Assembly (NCBI GenBank): GCA_023374025.1
Contig: SIJG01000041.1
Span: forward strand, 326,001 to 390,000
Direction: 5' to 3'
Origin: Heterodera schachtii
Lineage: Eukaryota; Nematoda; Chromadorea; Rhabditida; Heteroderidae
DNA: 64,000 nt
The notes beneath the pieces were generated by a model. It did no database searches, was not told the origin of the DNA, and was given only the letters and a program-made list of their open reading frames with translations. Below, one piece after another: positions 1 to 12,726 of the stretch. Both the position numbers and the translations under genes were made by a program. How positions within the stretch are numbered: the first letter of the stretch is position 1; each line of letters opens with the position of its first letter.

Positions 1-341
1 GGGAATTTGTTGGAGAAAGGGACAGAGGGGAGAGAAATGCTAGCCCAATTAGGCGAAATGCAAAGACAGACAGACAGAAACAATGATTAATGACGGGTGG
101 CAGAGACTGGCGACTCCCATGTCTTTGAGAAGATTTGAAATATGTAGGGTAATTCATGTTGGTTTAATCCAACCAAAACAAAACCGAGAGCCAAAAGCGG
201 CCTAACTGAGAATTGATAAACCCAATTAAAACCCGGTCATTAACTGCCCTAATTTTCGATTGGCTTATTCATTAGTCATTGTCTGCCTAACGGCTGGCAA
301 ATCAAAAACCGGGATTAGAAAATGGACGCCTTTGTCCCGAC

Positions 342-1283
342 ATGGATTCCCAGCCAAATCTCGATTTAACCAGTTCAACAAAAACTTCGTTCAGCTGTGT
401 GTCCGCTTGCACTCTTCGCGGCATGAAAGAGTGCCATTGCGACGTGGAGGAGGACAACTTTTGCTTTTTGTGCTGCGGCAGTGCGAATGATCGTTGTTTG
501 CCGGCACATGAGCACGGCATTCTCAGGTGAGAAATTGTAAAGTCGAAAAAGGAAGAGGGAAAAGCAAGGCAAAGGCGAGAATAGGCACAAAAGAGGCATT
601 TGCAGGGACAACGGGGAAAGGTGGGAACGCGACCCGTGCAAATGGTGCCGAACCCAAGGCACGGAGAGGGAGGGCATGGCATGCGACGACAAGGACCCGC
701 AACGGCTGTGCCTCCACGGGAAGTGCTCCAAGTCGGTGTGCGCGAACAAAGTGCAGGGCGAATACTGCGACAGAAAGTCAGTCTTTGCCGCTGGGAGAGG
801 GCCAACTGAGAGCCGTGCTTTTAGGGAGGAGAAAATCTGTGTGGACGACATTTGCGAGAATCCATGTGCACGAATCGCGCCCCATCTGATGGTGTGCGAC
901 TGTCCGGCCATTGACCCCGACACGGGCTTCGCCTCGGAGGACCGCTGTCAGCTGTGCTGCCACGACTACACGCAGGCACGGCACGGGGGAGGCGAAGTGC
1001 CGGCACCGCCGCCACTCACCCGTCCCTTCCCTTGCAGAAGCCCATCTCACGACGGTGCCAAAACGCTTTCCGGAAGTATCAGCTAAAGTCTGCGCAGGAA
1101 AGGCCCATTTGGAGGATAGGCTTGGAGTGTGCCGGAGGGAAACGGTGCAATCGCTACGGCATTTGCTCAAACGACGCGCAATTGGGCGACAACGGCCGAC
1201 GCACGCCGGCACTTTTAATTGCGGTGGCATTTTTCGTTTTCGCAATGGTCGCAGTGATCGGCACAACGGCGGAGACATTCTGA
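342..1283 (+). CDS. ADAM/TACE-like cysteine-rich type I membrane protein, 3' part
   Basis: Four phase-compatible exons are visible: about 342-526, 606-776, 825-975 and 1038-1283 (TGA). They encode two successive cysteine-rich blocks. Each has a CxC...CxxCC core (CHCDVEEDNFCFLCC and CDCPAIDPDTGFASEDRCQLCC) and a later GKCS- or YGICS-type segment. A membrane helix (LLIAVAFFVFAMVAV) and a tail of only about 8 residues follow. The CxVCC core followed by GxCxxxGxC resembles the membrane-proximal region of ADAM10/ADAM17 sheddases. No metalloprotease domain is in the window, so the 5' end probably lies upstream of base 1. The third intron appears to use a GC donor at 976, or a GT donor 24 bp later in the same phase. 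The family call is tentative; it may be a protease-less cysteine-rich membrane protein. The 3' end converges on the hemicentin gene. Confidence 0.5.
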
Positions 1284-1415
1284 GCCAAATGCACACCAAT
1301 CTCATTTAATTAATTGCCTATCGTTGATGAATCACTCACGGCCTTCGCCACTGTCGCGGCACTTTCCCCGCCCCTTTTATTTCATTTTAAATTTTATTTC
1401 AATCTTTTTTTTATT

Positions 1416-4400
1416 TCATTTTAAATAATAAAATATTCTTGATACTCTGGTATTTTGTCCAAAGGTCGATAGATCGCCCACCTTTGTCCACGCGACGGTC
1501 GGCTGCGGTGTGCCGTCCACGTGGCATGACAGTGCCACGGTCCGTCCCTCAATCACCACATAACGCGTGTCGGACGTGTCTTTGAAGTGTGGCGCTTCTG
1601 AAGTGTGCTTTTCTAATGCTATCAAACTCCTTTTCTGTTTCTCTCTTTCTCATCTCACTCTCCCCTCCCCACTCGGTCCCTTTCCTATCTTTCCACCCCT
1701 CTCTCTCCCTCCTCTCTTTCCATCCCTCACACTATCTCTCTCTTCTTTCCTCTTCTCTTCCCCTCCCCACTTCCTCTTCTCTGTCTTACAAAAGATTCAC
1801 CCATTATTGCGACAACAAATCGCTTTTCCGCCTCTCCCGCCGCGTTCTTCGCCACGCATTTGTATTCCCCGGAATGGCCAATGGTCGCCTTTGGCACTCG
1901 CATTCGCCGCCCGTCTTCCGACAATCCATCGGCATCTGATGGAACAAAAGTGCCATTGAATGTCCAGCGAATGTTCGTTAGTGGCAAGGGTTTTCGCATC
2001 AGCAGCAGAGGGCACTGCAATACGAACGGTTCGCCGACCGTTGCCGACAAATGCTCCTCAGTGTTCGGGTCGCGCATTTCTGGCGCACTTATCACAAGCA
2101 CCTGGGAAATGGCAATCCAATCAGTTATCTAATCAATAAATTAGCTAGTTTGATCGATCAATAGGTCACTCTAATTTCTAAGTGATTATTCTGCTGATCA
2201 CTCCTCCGCCCATTGATCGGCTATCCCTCAGGGCGACCACTCACTCACCCTAATCACCACGTCTTCGATCCCCGCCCGATTTGTCGCTCGGCACGTGTAA
2301 AATCCGTCATCCGATGCCTTCACTTTCGAAATTCGCAAATTGCCATCTTCAAAAATGGCATTTCGTGGATTGTTCTTCCAATTTTAAGTGTTTTACCACC
2401 AAAAGTGCCATATTTTGATGAGTTTGTGTTCAATGCTTTGTTCTGCCACAACCATTCGATGTTCGGCTTTGGGTCTCCGCCGACCAAACAAAAAATGTCC
2501 GCCATTTGATTTTCAATGAATGTGTATTGTTTTTCTTGTCCTTCCATTGCGAAGGGTGGCACTGCCAATTAAGACCAATTAGACAATTTGTCAGAATCCC
2601 CCCCCCCCCTGTCCCTTTCGTCCGAACTGAACCGACTCGTCCGAACATTAACATGGGTTCTGCCAGAAGACTTGCCCCCTTTTCCGTGGGGGACGGCAAA
2701 GTTCGGTCGAAATTTACAGAGAATTATGTATAATAAAGTGATTAGCAAAGGTCGACCGAATGCTTGAAAATCTGGCGACCAAAATGGCCGATCAAATGAA
2801 AATTGGAGAGGGCAAAGAACGGGTCGACTCGGCTCGTGGTGAGTCAAAGTGACAAAAAGGCAAATGTGTGGTGATCAGAAGAGGCGAGTCATTTCAGTAC
2901 GGAATAAAAGATTTTAATTAATTAATAATATAATTATTTTAATCAAGTCTTGACTCAAACCTGAAAAACTATCTTATAGAGTTCATTTAAAAACTCGAAA
3001 TAATTCATGCTTGCATAACTTTTGGTGCTGATCAAAAAAGTCTCTTACACCAATTTGATCAGGTCACTCCTTCCTAGTGATCGGGACACCCCAAAATACA
3101 CTGAAAATCATGAAATTTTCGAAAAAAAATCCCTAGGGGGTTGGAAAAATTTTTCTAGAGAAAAGGGCAATCCCACTGGAAAGAGCACAAAATTTGCTAC
3201 CGAATTGCTTTTGGAATGGTGGATCTACGTTTTGTACATAGAAAATTATACTTAGTTGAATATTTATGATCTAAAAAATCACTATTTTCTACCGTATTTC
3301 AATGGAAAATGATCAAAAATTGACCATAAAATAATAAATCGAAATTATAATTATGGTCAGCAAATCTAATTAATAGATTAAAATAATTATATTAAGTTAA
3401 TTAATTAAAATCATTTATTCCGTACTGAAATGACTCGCCTCTTCTGATCACCACACATTTGCCCTTTTGTCACTTCGACACAGCACCGACTCGGCTGATC
3501 ATTTGTTAGTGAACGAATCGGTCCATTTCCAAGAACAGTCGGCCGCCCTCCCCTCTTCCCCCCTCCCCCCGTTTCCTTTTGTTATTTCCGTCTCTTTGCC
3601 CATTTGCTCACTTTGTACAACAATTCGAAACTTTCTGATCGCTTCTCCTGCTGCGTTTTTTGCTCTGCAAATGTATTCACCGGCATCAGACAAAAGAATG
3701 TGCCGAAAGCGGAGAGTGCCGTGAGAGTCAGCGAAACTGAAGATAAACGTAAAAGGCACGACAAATGCAAATGAAATGCCTGAAATTGTTCGGAAGAATG
3801 GGCAAATGGTCCTTTTCCCAATTGATCATCGGCTCGGGCACTCCCTCAGCAGAACAGAGCAAATCCCGAGAAGAGCCAACCGAAGCGAAGATGGCATTTT
3901 CGACCGAATCGGCGGAAATGATCCGAGGCGGACTTTGCACCTAAAGGAAATAATCGGACCATCGCATGGCCAAAAGCCATGGCAAATGTTGCTCGGTTCC
4001 ACTTGCTTTCAGTGAGTAGTGAATTCGGTCTTCGCCGGCCACGTTCGAAACATGGCATTCGAAAGTGCCCGCATGTGCTAAGGCCACTCTTCGGATGATC
4101 AGCGATCCATTCGATGGCATTTCGAATTGTGCCAAAAGTCCGGAGGGAGTGACCGCTCCGTTGGCGTCCGCTCGCGAGTCGATTCGCTGTCCATTCCAAC
4201 TCCACCGCCTCTTTGGCGGCGGATGTGCGGTCGCGGGGCAGCGCAACTCCAACCAATCACTTTGGTTAGCGATCAATGAACGAACCTGGCACCAAATGCC
4301 GTTGAATTGTGCCAGTTTTGTCTTCTTCTCACAATGCCGTGCCCATCAATGGTCGGTGCCGAATGTACGGCCAGCGAAACGTTCTGTTCGTCCCGTCCCA

Positions 4401-7400
4401 ATTCGTTCTCCGCCACACATTTGAACATTCCCCGGTGCCGCTCCTCCACCGCCTCCAATGCCAACGACCCCTCCTCCCCAATGACTCCGTCCACAAAATC
4501 CTCCCCATTCAAAAACCTGCCAATTTGGCATTTGAATGGGGTGACATTATGCCAATGATTGGCTTTGTCGCCCACCATTTGACTTTAGGTTCGGGCTCTC
4601 CCTCGACTTCGCATGGCAAAATCACTGAATCACCACGGAGCAAACTGAACGAATTTTGGGCCAAGGCGATTTTCGGCGGGGAGTGAACCTTCAAATTGGA
4701 AATGTATTTATCTACGGTTTCCATTGGCATTCGTTAGTCTCGACTTTTTTGTTTCGTTTGTCCGACCATTGCCTTTCTCTTCACCGACCTTCACAAGCGT
4801 GGCTTTGTCCGCTTCTCCTGCTTCGTTTATCGCTTTGCATTTGTATCGTCCCGCGTGTTCACTGCTCATTTTGTTCACACGGAGCGAATGATTTGACTTA
4901 TCGAGATTAGAATTTCTCGAAGGGAGCTTAAACTGACCAAAAGGACGAAATGCGACGAGTTCACATTTAATGGCACAGAGTCCAAAGACCACAAAATCTT
5001 CGGCATTTTTTGGCCCAACGGAACTCTTACGGGGCACTAAAAGCGCACAAAAAGGAAAAGCACAATTAAAAACAAGAAGCGATGAGACGACCTGAATGTC
5101 CAATTGGGCTCCTTTTCGGGCCACCATTTCCTCAACGCCGGACGGACCCAAAAGGGCGGACGAAGGTGCCATTGTCGGTTTCACTGAAGGGAAATGCCAA
5201 AGACAGAACGGCACAACAAACGGAGCAAAGGGAGAGACAAAAGGCATTAATGAAATGGGATTTGTTAAAGCAAAAGAAAAATGGCAAAAGATAAAAAGGA
5301 TGAACGAAAAACGAAGGGAATTTGGCAAAATAAAAAAGCCAAAAAGGGAATTGGCACACGTTTGGGTTGAGGTTGATCAATGATTTATTAATTGCATCGG
5401 ATGATCGGAGCCCACTCACTGATCAGCTCCACGTCCACTCCAACCGTTGCGTTTCCCGCCGAATTTTCGGCATGGCACGTGTAATGGCCCAAGTGTTCTT
5501 TTGAGCCGTTTTTCAACAGCAAAGACCCATCGGGGAGCACCTTTAATCGCAAACAATAAGAGATAGAAAAGCATTCGGCAAAAGTCCACCGCCGTGCGTT
5601 TGTCGTCGCCACCGATCAGCGGACGATCATTCTGAAAATGGGCGAAGGACTGAAAGGGTCAGCGGACAGTCGGCACTTTAAGCCAACGAATTTTGGGCCG
5701 AGGGGTGCCGAGCAGAACGATGCAGTTGATTTGCATCTCTTTGCCCTGGATCAGCTCCATTCGCGCAGGCAGTTCCGCTAACACGGGCCTCACTCGAAAA
5801 GGAAAAATTGTAAATTGAAATGGGAAAGCAATAAAAATGCTCATGTGGGTAATTAATGAGTGCCATGCCATGTCACTCCGTGCCGTTCGTCCTCCCCCCC
5901 CCCCGGCCTTCCTCATTTTGCCACCGTTTCCTCTCTGTCCTCCTACCGTAACCCACCTAATCCGACCACCACCAAATTAATGTGTTTGAGTCGTTCTCCA
6001 AATTCGTTCCGTGCCACGCATGTGAAGCTGGCCTGGTCCGTCGTTTGAACTTCTTAATTGTTTCAAATGGTCGCAGCTCCTTCCGCCTTTCGGAACCTTT
6101 TATCAGCAAAGAATCGTCTGGCAAATGCACAATTCGTTCCTTTTCGCCTCTCTCTCCCGTGCCGATCGGCTCTCCGTTAATTAGCCAGCGGATTTGTGGT
6201 TTTGGCACTCCAAAAGCACGGCAGGGAATGCTAACGGTCCTTTGGATCTCAGCAAAAACTGAGTCTGGGCCTGGCACAATTGAGGGGACACCTTGGGACA
6301 ATTGTCACAATTAAAAGTGATGGATGGGTGGCGGATTGGGGGGGGGGGGTCACTTCCGATTCCCAACGTAAGCGGCTTTATGTCAGTGCCGGCCAAATTT
6401 TGCGCTTTGCATGAGTAAATCCCCGCGTCGGATTCATCCGCATGCTAAAATTAGCAAAAAATTTCTCAAGGGAATGTTCACCTTCACTCACGCGAATTGT
6501 GAGACGACCACCCTTAATTAATCATTAGTAATTGTCAATTAAATGCCAATTTAAGGTCATCAGAAATTATTAGGGATTTGCCTGAATGTTGATGAATTTA
6601 TTAGGTGCTAAATGTTGTCCATCTTTGAACCATTCGATTTTTGGAGTCGGTACGCCGCTAATTACCTTAAAATGGGCAATTTGAAAAGGGAAAAGACACT
6701 GCTGCTGACCCGGCAGTCCAAAGCCAACAAATCGCCACGGACAATCATTTGTTTGTTCTGAGAGACGGCAATGGCCGGAGGGACTAATTAGCAGCCAATT
6801 AAAATGGATAACCGTGCAAATAACAAACAAACACTCACTGGCCAAGTGCACTTTGGCAAAGTCAGACGCCCGGCCCACGGAATTTGAGGCACGGCACTCG
6901 TAAATGCCATTGTCGCCTTCGTCGACTCCACCGACGATCAAATGGCCTACCAAAGAGACTTCATGAATCCCTATTTGGATTATTTACTAATTAGTCCGCC
7001 GTTACCTTCGGAAGTGACAGCGAATTTCGAGTCAGGCACAATTTGTGCCCCTGAAAATGGTCGATTCGTTCTTCCGCACTTCCATGCGTCGGTTCGCTCA
7101 CCTTTGAAGAACCAAATCACTTCTGGCTTGGGCCGACCTTCGCTGGCACAGCTCAAATTGAAAGTGCCGCCGCTGGGCACCCATTCGTCGCTTGGCCTCA
7201 CGCGCACCCGCGGGGCCTGCAGAACGTTCAGCCAAACAACAGCTTCCGATAGGCCGCCCGATGTTCGCGCTTGGCATTTGTACTCGCCCGAGTCGTCGAT
7301 GGAAGTGTCAAAAATGCGCAAAGTGCCGTTGTTGCCGAAAGTGTACTGAAACGGGCGAATGCCAAAAGGAGTTTAATGAGATGGCCATTCAAATCAATTA

Positions 7401-10388
7401 AAAATGGAAATGTTTGAGGAAGAAATGATTAAGCATTCGTTGGATTGACTGGGCTCAAAAATATTTTCTCAAAAAGCGAACCATCTTATTAATTGCTTCT
7501 TTTTAAATTATGCTCATCGAATTACAGAATCCCAATCGAAAGTACAGTATCCCCGCGCCTTTTACAATAGAAAAGCAAAACAAAGGCAAAAAAGCACAGC
7601 TTTGGCCGAATTGCCCACGGCTTTGCTTTGGTTGTGCAGCCAAGTGATTTTCGGCTGCTCAATGCTTTGGGTGCGGCAGTGGAGAAAAGCGGTGCCGTGG
7701 ATGGCCACGGATTCGTTGCGAATTGCGACAATGTGCGGAGGAGGTTCTGAACGCGTTTAATGACCGGTCATTAAGCAACCGGCAAAATTATTCACCTCGA
7801 GAATCCAAAAAGGTAAGAGCCGAGTGATTGCCCTGGGGACTGACCACCTGAAAATAAAATTAAACTATCAAACGGACATAATCTGCTGTCATTCGTTCCT
7901 CACTTGGCACGTGTAAAATCCGCGGTGCTTTGGCGTAACCGCGTCAATTGTCCAAATGGAAGTGTCGGTGGAACTGCTCGCAAAATGGCACAATTCGCCG
8001 GTATTATGCCGACTGTGGCGTTTTGCCCCTTTCTTACTCATAAAAGAGGGGCCCTCCGATGGTTTTTCCCTCGAAAAGCCAAAAAACAGTGAATGGGACG
8101 CGTGACTCGACTGAGCAGCTCAAATTGGCTGCTTTGTACGCGTGTGCCGTGTGCCTTTCGGCCATAAAAGCGCGCGGTCCGACCGCCTCAACGGCGGAAA
8201 TTGCCGTCGGAGCAATGCGTACGAATTCGTAATTCTGAATGGGACGCACTTCTTTCGCTGATTGGAACATTTCTTGGCCACCTTTTCGTCCTCTCCGTTG
8301 ACGCGGACAAAGAAAAAACCCTCCGGGGGAATAAAAGGGCCCACGAAAAAGACGGAAAGACTGTGCGGGTCCGGGTCCGCCTGACTTTCGTTCCTGTACA
8401 GCTCCTTCCCGTGGTAATCGACCAATGAAATTTGCACGACCGTCCCGGGCGGACTAAGCCCAGTCTGAGGAAAATGTTGGAATAAGCATCAAATTAGCAG
8501 AACAATAGCAATAAATACCATGTTGACCACCAAAAAAGTGATTTGGCCGGCGATTGGCCGCGGGTGGGCCTTAGGAGGGAAAAGAAGTCAAAAAGTGGGG
8601 CCGGACGAATGGCTACCAAATCGACAGAAGGAACCGGTCGTGCGGAGAAGCCGTACTTAAAGTCGATGGTCCCATGGCCAACGACGCGGAGAGTGTGCCT
8701 GGGAATTGTGGGAGTTGGGCAATGCCTTCAGCCGGGGTTGGCCCCTTTGTCCCACTTCAGCCGACTGCTCGTCCGCACCCGCCACAGCCCCGGCAAAGGG
8801 TCGTTGATCCTGATCAGCTTCACGTTGGTCAGATCGATGATGCCCTGCTCGTGTTCGTAGTCACTTTTCTCGATGGTCCGGTCTAATTGTAAATGGGTTA
8901 TGACATTTTTGTCCTAATCGTTCTTTTGTCAATAATTAAGCATTCATTTGTCCTAATTAGTCTATCGGTTTGTCTCTTTATTATGATCAGAATGCCAGTG
9001 ATCATTTCCATCATTCTTTTGCTCTGATCAGTACTGATTCGAGTGCATTTGCTTATCCCTACTTCGCGGGTCCACCATCGAAATGCTTAAAAAGGCGCCG
9101 TCGTCCCTTTCGCCCGCCAAGGAAAAGGTCAGTTCGGAAACGAATGCGTCAACGGGCACCGAAGTCGTGTGGGTTTGCCCGTGCTCGCGCACTTCGTACA
9201 AAAAGTGAACTTTCCGTTGCGAAACCTAAAGCCCGGGGGGGGGGGGGGAACTTCGCATCACAAAGCGACCAAATGACCGCGTGTCGCACGTATTCGAGCA
9301 CAGTGTTCACGTGCGACTTCTCCAGGTGAAACACTTGGCCGAAACTCGCGGCGGCGATGCGCTCGAAGACTTTGTACCCGGGGGCGGACCGATTGCCACA
9401 ATCGCCGGTCATCACGAACACCACCTGCCGGGGGAGGGGACGAGTGGGCGAACGAGGGACAGGGGAGGGGAGAGGGGGAATTGAGACGGCGAAAGGCAGA
9501 CGAATGGTCCATTGTTGTGAGAGGGGTGATAATAATGCCATTGAAGGCGACACGCGACTTAGAGAGAATGTCGCAGGAAGAGAATGGCATTGAGAAAAGT
9601 TGGCAATATTTTTGGAAAAGGATGACTCTTTCGGTGGTTTTATCATGTGAACGTAACCCAAAACAACTGCCAATTTGAACACACCGAGCTTTGCTTCTCC
9701 TGGATCAGATTGAGCACGGTCTCCTCCAAGTGATAATCTTTGGAACGGGCGTCCGTAAAAACGTAAATGAATGAGCCGGGAAGAGACACTTCCAAAGCCT
9801 GGATAAATGGAAAAGTGGACGAAAAGCATGAATGGATGCCTTTTTGATGCCGGAAAGAGTCATTTCGGGACAGTCGCCGCCCCCTTGGACGGAGACGGAT
9901 GCGAGCTGCTGCTGGAACATCTCCGGATCGGTGGTGATCAATGGCGGGTCCACTTCTGAATATGGCTGATCAGTCCTTCTCGAGATTGGCTTTTCTTATT
10001 CGAGAGAGTCCCTTTTCAAATTCATTTCTGACCAGGGTCGTGGAAAAGGACCAGCACATAGTTGAAGATGAACTTCTGCCGCTGCTTCATCACCGTCTCC
10101 AAAATGCCCTTCGCGCCTTGTCGCACTTGGTTCAGATCGTCTGCAATTGTCAGAATCATTTCGATCACTTTCAACTCATTCGTTACCATTCATTGAGCCC
10201 GTCCGATCGAACACAAATGTCAGCGAGGACAGTCCCGGGGCGATTTCCTGCTGATCAGTGGAATTGCGAATTAAGCCGGGGGATTGATCAGAGACACTAA
10301 TCGAAGAAACAGAAGATGAAAAGGAAAAATGGACCAAAGGAAGAGATAAGAGAAGAAGCAGCAGGGGATATACAGACAAAACAATCAT
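1416..10388 (-). CDS. him-4: Hemicentin-like extracellular matrix protein, C-terminally truncated
   Basis: Secreted matrix protein that anchors cells and basement membranes. The start at 10388 gives a strong signal peptide ([18 protein letters not shown]). The hemicentin vWA region follows across exons at about 10388-10190, 10140-10030, 9953-9840, 9800-9700 and 9430-9280, with motifs [54 protein letters not shown] and [12 protein letters not shown]. Hemicentin linker sequence occupies 9210-8120 ([12 protein letters not shown]). About 13 I-set Ig domains then run from 8270 to 1416; typical halves are [42 protein letters not shown] and [14 protein letters not shown]. The last exon holds only the first half of an Ig ([20 protein letters not shown]) and then stops. 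No EGF or fibulin modules follow, and an antisense gene ends 133 bp away. C. elegans HIM-4 has around 48 Ig domains. A 652 bp element sits in the intron between the tenth and eleventh Ig. Confidence 0.9.
2835..3486. mobile_element. MULE-like MITE with ~110 bp terminal inverted repeats
   Basis: The left arm (from 2835, containing GTGACAAAAAGGCAAATGTG and CATTTCAGTACGGAATAAA) is repeated as reverse complement ending at 3486, with few mismatches over about 110 bp. The element is flanked by a perfect 10 bp direct repeat CGACTCGGCT at 2825-2834 and 3487-3496. Long TIRs plus a 9-11 bp target duplication are typical of Mutator-like elements. The interior is AT-rich and I see no transposase. It sits in a hemicentin intron. 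Confidence 0.85.
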
Positions 10389-11793
10389 CTAAAAAAGAAA
10401 GTGATCAGTGAATTAATTAATGGCAAAGGGAAGGCCAAAGAGAAGTCAGAGAAAGCAACGCTTGGCAAATCAGAACAAACGAAACTTCAAATCAGTGATA
10501 GCGAAAGAAGCAACGAATGGGAAAGAGCGGAATACTGATTTATGCAAATGGACAAGGGAGAGAGATAGGGGGAGAAAGTACGGGGCATAGGGAAAAGGGG
10601 AAAAAAGGGGGGGGGGGTACAGGGGAGAAAGGGAGAGAAAGGGGCATGGGGACATAGGGGCACTGGAAGGGAATGTGGGGCGGGGGGGGGGGGGGGGGGG
10701 AAGCAGCAGAAAAAGACACAGCCAAACAATCCGAGCCCAACACATCCAAGCAAACGCATCCCAACGCATCCCCCCCCCCCCCCCCCCCCACTTTCCATTT
10801 GACCCTTTGTCGCTGATCAAATCAACAAATAATCCGTTGCTATAATAAATGTCAGAGAAAAGAAAAGACGGAAATTTGGAAGGAATCAAACAAATTTTAC
10901 AATTATTCAAAAGCAAAGTGAAAAAGGGAAAAGGAGAAGCGATTTGTTATTATGCGAAAAGCAAAGAATTTTGAAAAAATTGCCAAAGGCCAACGAAATT
11001 ACGGACGAAAGCCCAAAACGCAAATGCATTGGTTCACATATCGAAAGACAATTCATTCATTTTAACGGAGGAAAAATAATTATTAAATTAGACAGCTAAA
11101 CGAATTCCTTTCAAATTTGAATTAATGCATGGTTTGAAACTTTACTAATTATGGTCGGAGAAGTAATTAGTTAATGTTATGTTAATTAGTTCATTAATTA
11201 ATGGATTCCGTCGGATAGGGAAAAGAGAAAGGCAGCGAAAAGGTAAGAAAATGGCAAGAAACGATGGGAAACTAACGAACCAAACAAGGTCACTTAAATG
11301 ATCATTCATTATTTTTAACTGAGATGGCTTTTTCAACTAATTTTTGTTAAGTTAGTTTAAAGCAAAAGCCAATCATTGCCATTATTAGCAAATCAGCAGT
11401 GAATAATTATGAGACAATTGACCAATCAATCACTCATTTTGTGGCAAATCAATGTCCATTGAAACAAATAACAGTTAAAGGGGATGATCGATCTGCTGTT
11501 ATAATTTGAAAGTGATGGCATTGATTCATTGATCTGTCGTCCCCGGCAAGGCTTAAAGCTCACCATCCCCCACCCTCCCTTAAGCAATCATTTCAATCAT
11601 TTTGAGCCAAAGGCTTTTCTATGGCCTTAAAAGCTGACAGTGCTTACAATCAGTCAAAAATATAATATATAATATTTAAAAAATAATATTTAATAATTTG
11701 CAAAGTATCACAGAACAAAAAAAGAGGGAAAGGGGCAGAACAAAAAGTGAGCAGAGATCGAAAAATCATTAACAAATGGAGGCGATTTGCTGG
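10389..11793. other. Intergenic region with poly-G/poly-C tracts
   Basis: No gene is supportable here. The stretch holds the 5' flank of hemicentin, purine-rich DNA with long G and C runs (about 10605-10617, 10682-10700, 10771-10789), AT-rich sequence, and the 3' flank of the hedgehog-related gene. Confidence 0.6.
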
Positions 11794-12726
11794 TCACGGC
11801 CATTTCCAAGGTTTGAATCTCTTCGGCCTGGTCATTTGGTCGCAATGGAAGCGGCGAATGTCCACAGAGTAAGAAACCCTTAAGCAATTTCAAAGCCAAA
11901 TCAGTGACCCTTTTGGAAGATAAAGGCCGAGGAAAACACTCACGACGAATTTTTGCTGTTTTTTGTGCCATCGCCGTTAATTTTCCTCAGATTGGTGATC
12001 AGATCAAAAGCGATCACTTCCTCGCCGTATTTGTCCATTATTTCTTCCCCCTCGAAATATTCGCCAGGTCTAATGATCACATTCGAATACAATTCCTTCG
12101 AAAGTGTGGGGAGCATTTCGAACTCGCAGCATTGGAGGTACAAACTGAGGGGAAAGGGGGGGGGGGGTAATTAGTGGGTAATTAATTGATGAATTAATTA
12201 AATGATTTAATTGTTAATTGGGATGATTTGCAAATTTTTTATTTAATTTATTTATTTATTTTTTTGGCATTTCCCCACAAATTGCCCCATTTCCCTGTCG
12301 AAATGATTACGGTTGGAAGTCGCCGTAACCCTTGTCAAAACCGCCGACCCAAGTCGTTTTCGAGTCGCACGTCTTTCGGGTGGCGCGTTCGTCGCAATCC
12401 TTCGCAAATCGAAAAACCATTCGAAACACTCAAAAGAGACGGACTCACCGCGTACATTTTGTCGAAGCAATTGGGGCGGGAGCAGAGCAAAGACGGCATT
12501 CCGTTGTGGTAAATTTCAATGCCTAAAGCGAAAGGAAATGGCATTTTTGGACGGGGAAATCGGACTTTGGTGGACTTTTTTTGGACTTTTAACTTTACTT
12601 TTCCGTCATTTATTTACCGTATGGAATTCTGTTGTTGCCACAAGTGTGCGCGGAAACGAAAGAAGACAAAATGCCAAAAGAAAGAAAGAAAGGCAGAAAA
12701 AAATAAAGAAAATTTGACGGATTCAT
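11794..12726 (-). CDS. Secreted hedgehog-related (warthog/quahog-like) protein without Hint domain
   Basis: Five exons join in phase to about 170 residues. Exon 1 starts at 12726 and encodes a clear signal peptide (MNPSNFLYFFLPFFLSFG...SFVSA) and HTCGNNRIPYG. It joins GIEIYHNGMPSLLCSRPNC (exon start about 12521), DCDERATRKTCDSKTTWVGG (about 12412), LYLQCCEFEMLP...IIRPGEYFEGEE...VIAFDLITNLRKI (12145-11943) and SYSVDIRRFHCDQ up to a TGA at 11794. The pattern CG..IP.G, C.RP.C, WVGG, LQCC, PGE...GGE-like and FD.I.N...I.....SY.V.IRR..C matches the cysteine-rich N-terminal part of nematode hedgehog-related WRT/QUA proteins. Those proteins often continue into an autocatalytic Hint domain, but here the protein stops after a basic tail (RPKRFKPWKWP). 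It is probably a secreted signalling or cuticle/moulting factor; function is inferred from family only. Confidence 0.72.

Noticed and set aside
160..180. Spliced-leader RNA-like GGTTTAAT sequence
   Set aside because: Only the first bases agree; the rest of a spliced leader and an Sm site are absent.
3022..3255. 77-codon ORF inside the MITE at 2835-3486
   Set aside because: No transposase or other family motif; interior of a non-autonomous element and AT-rich.
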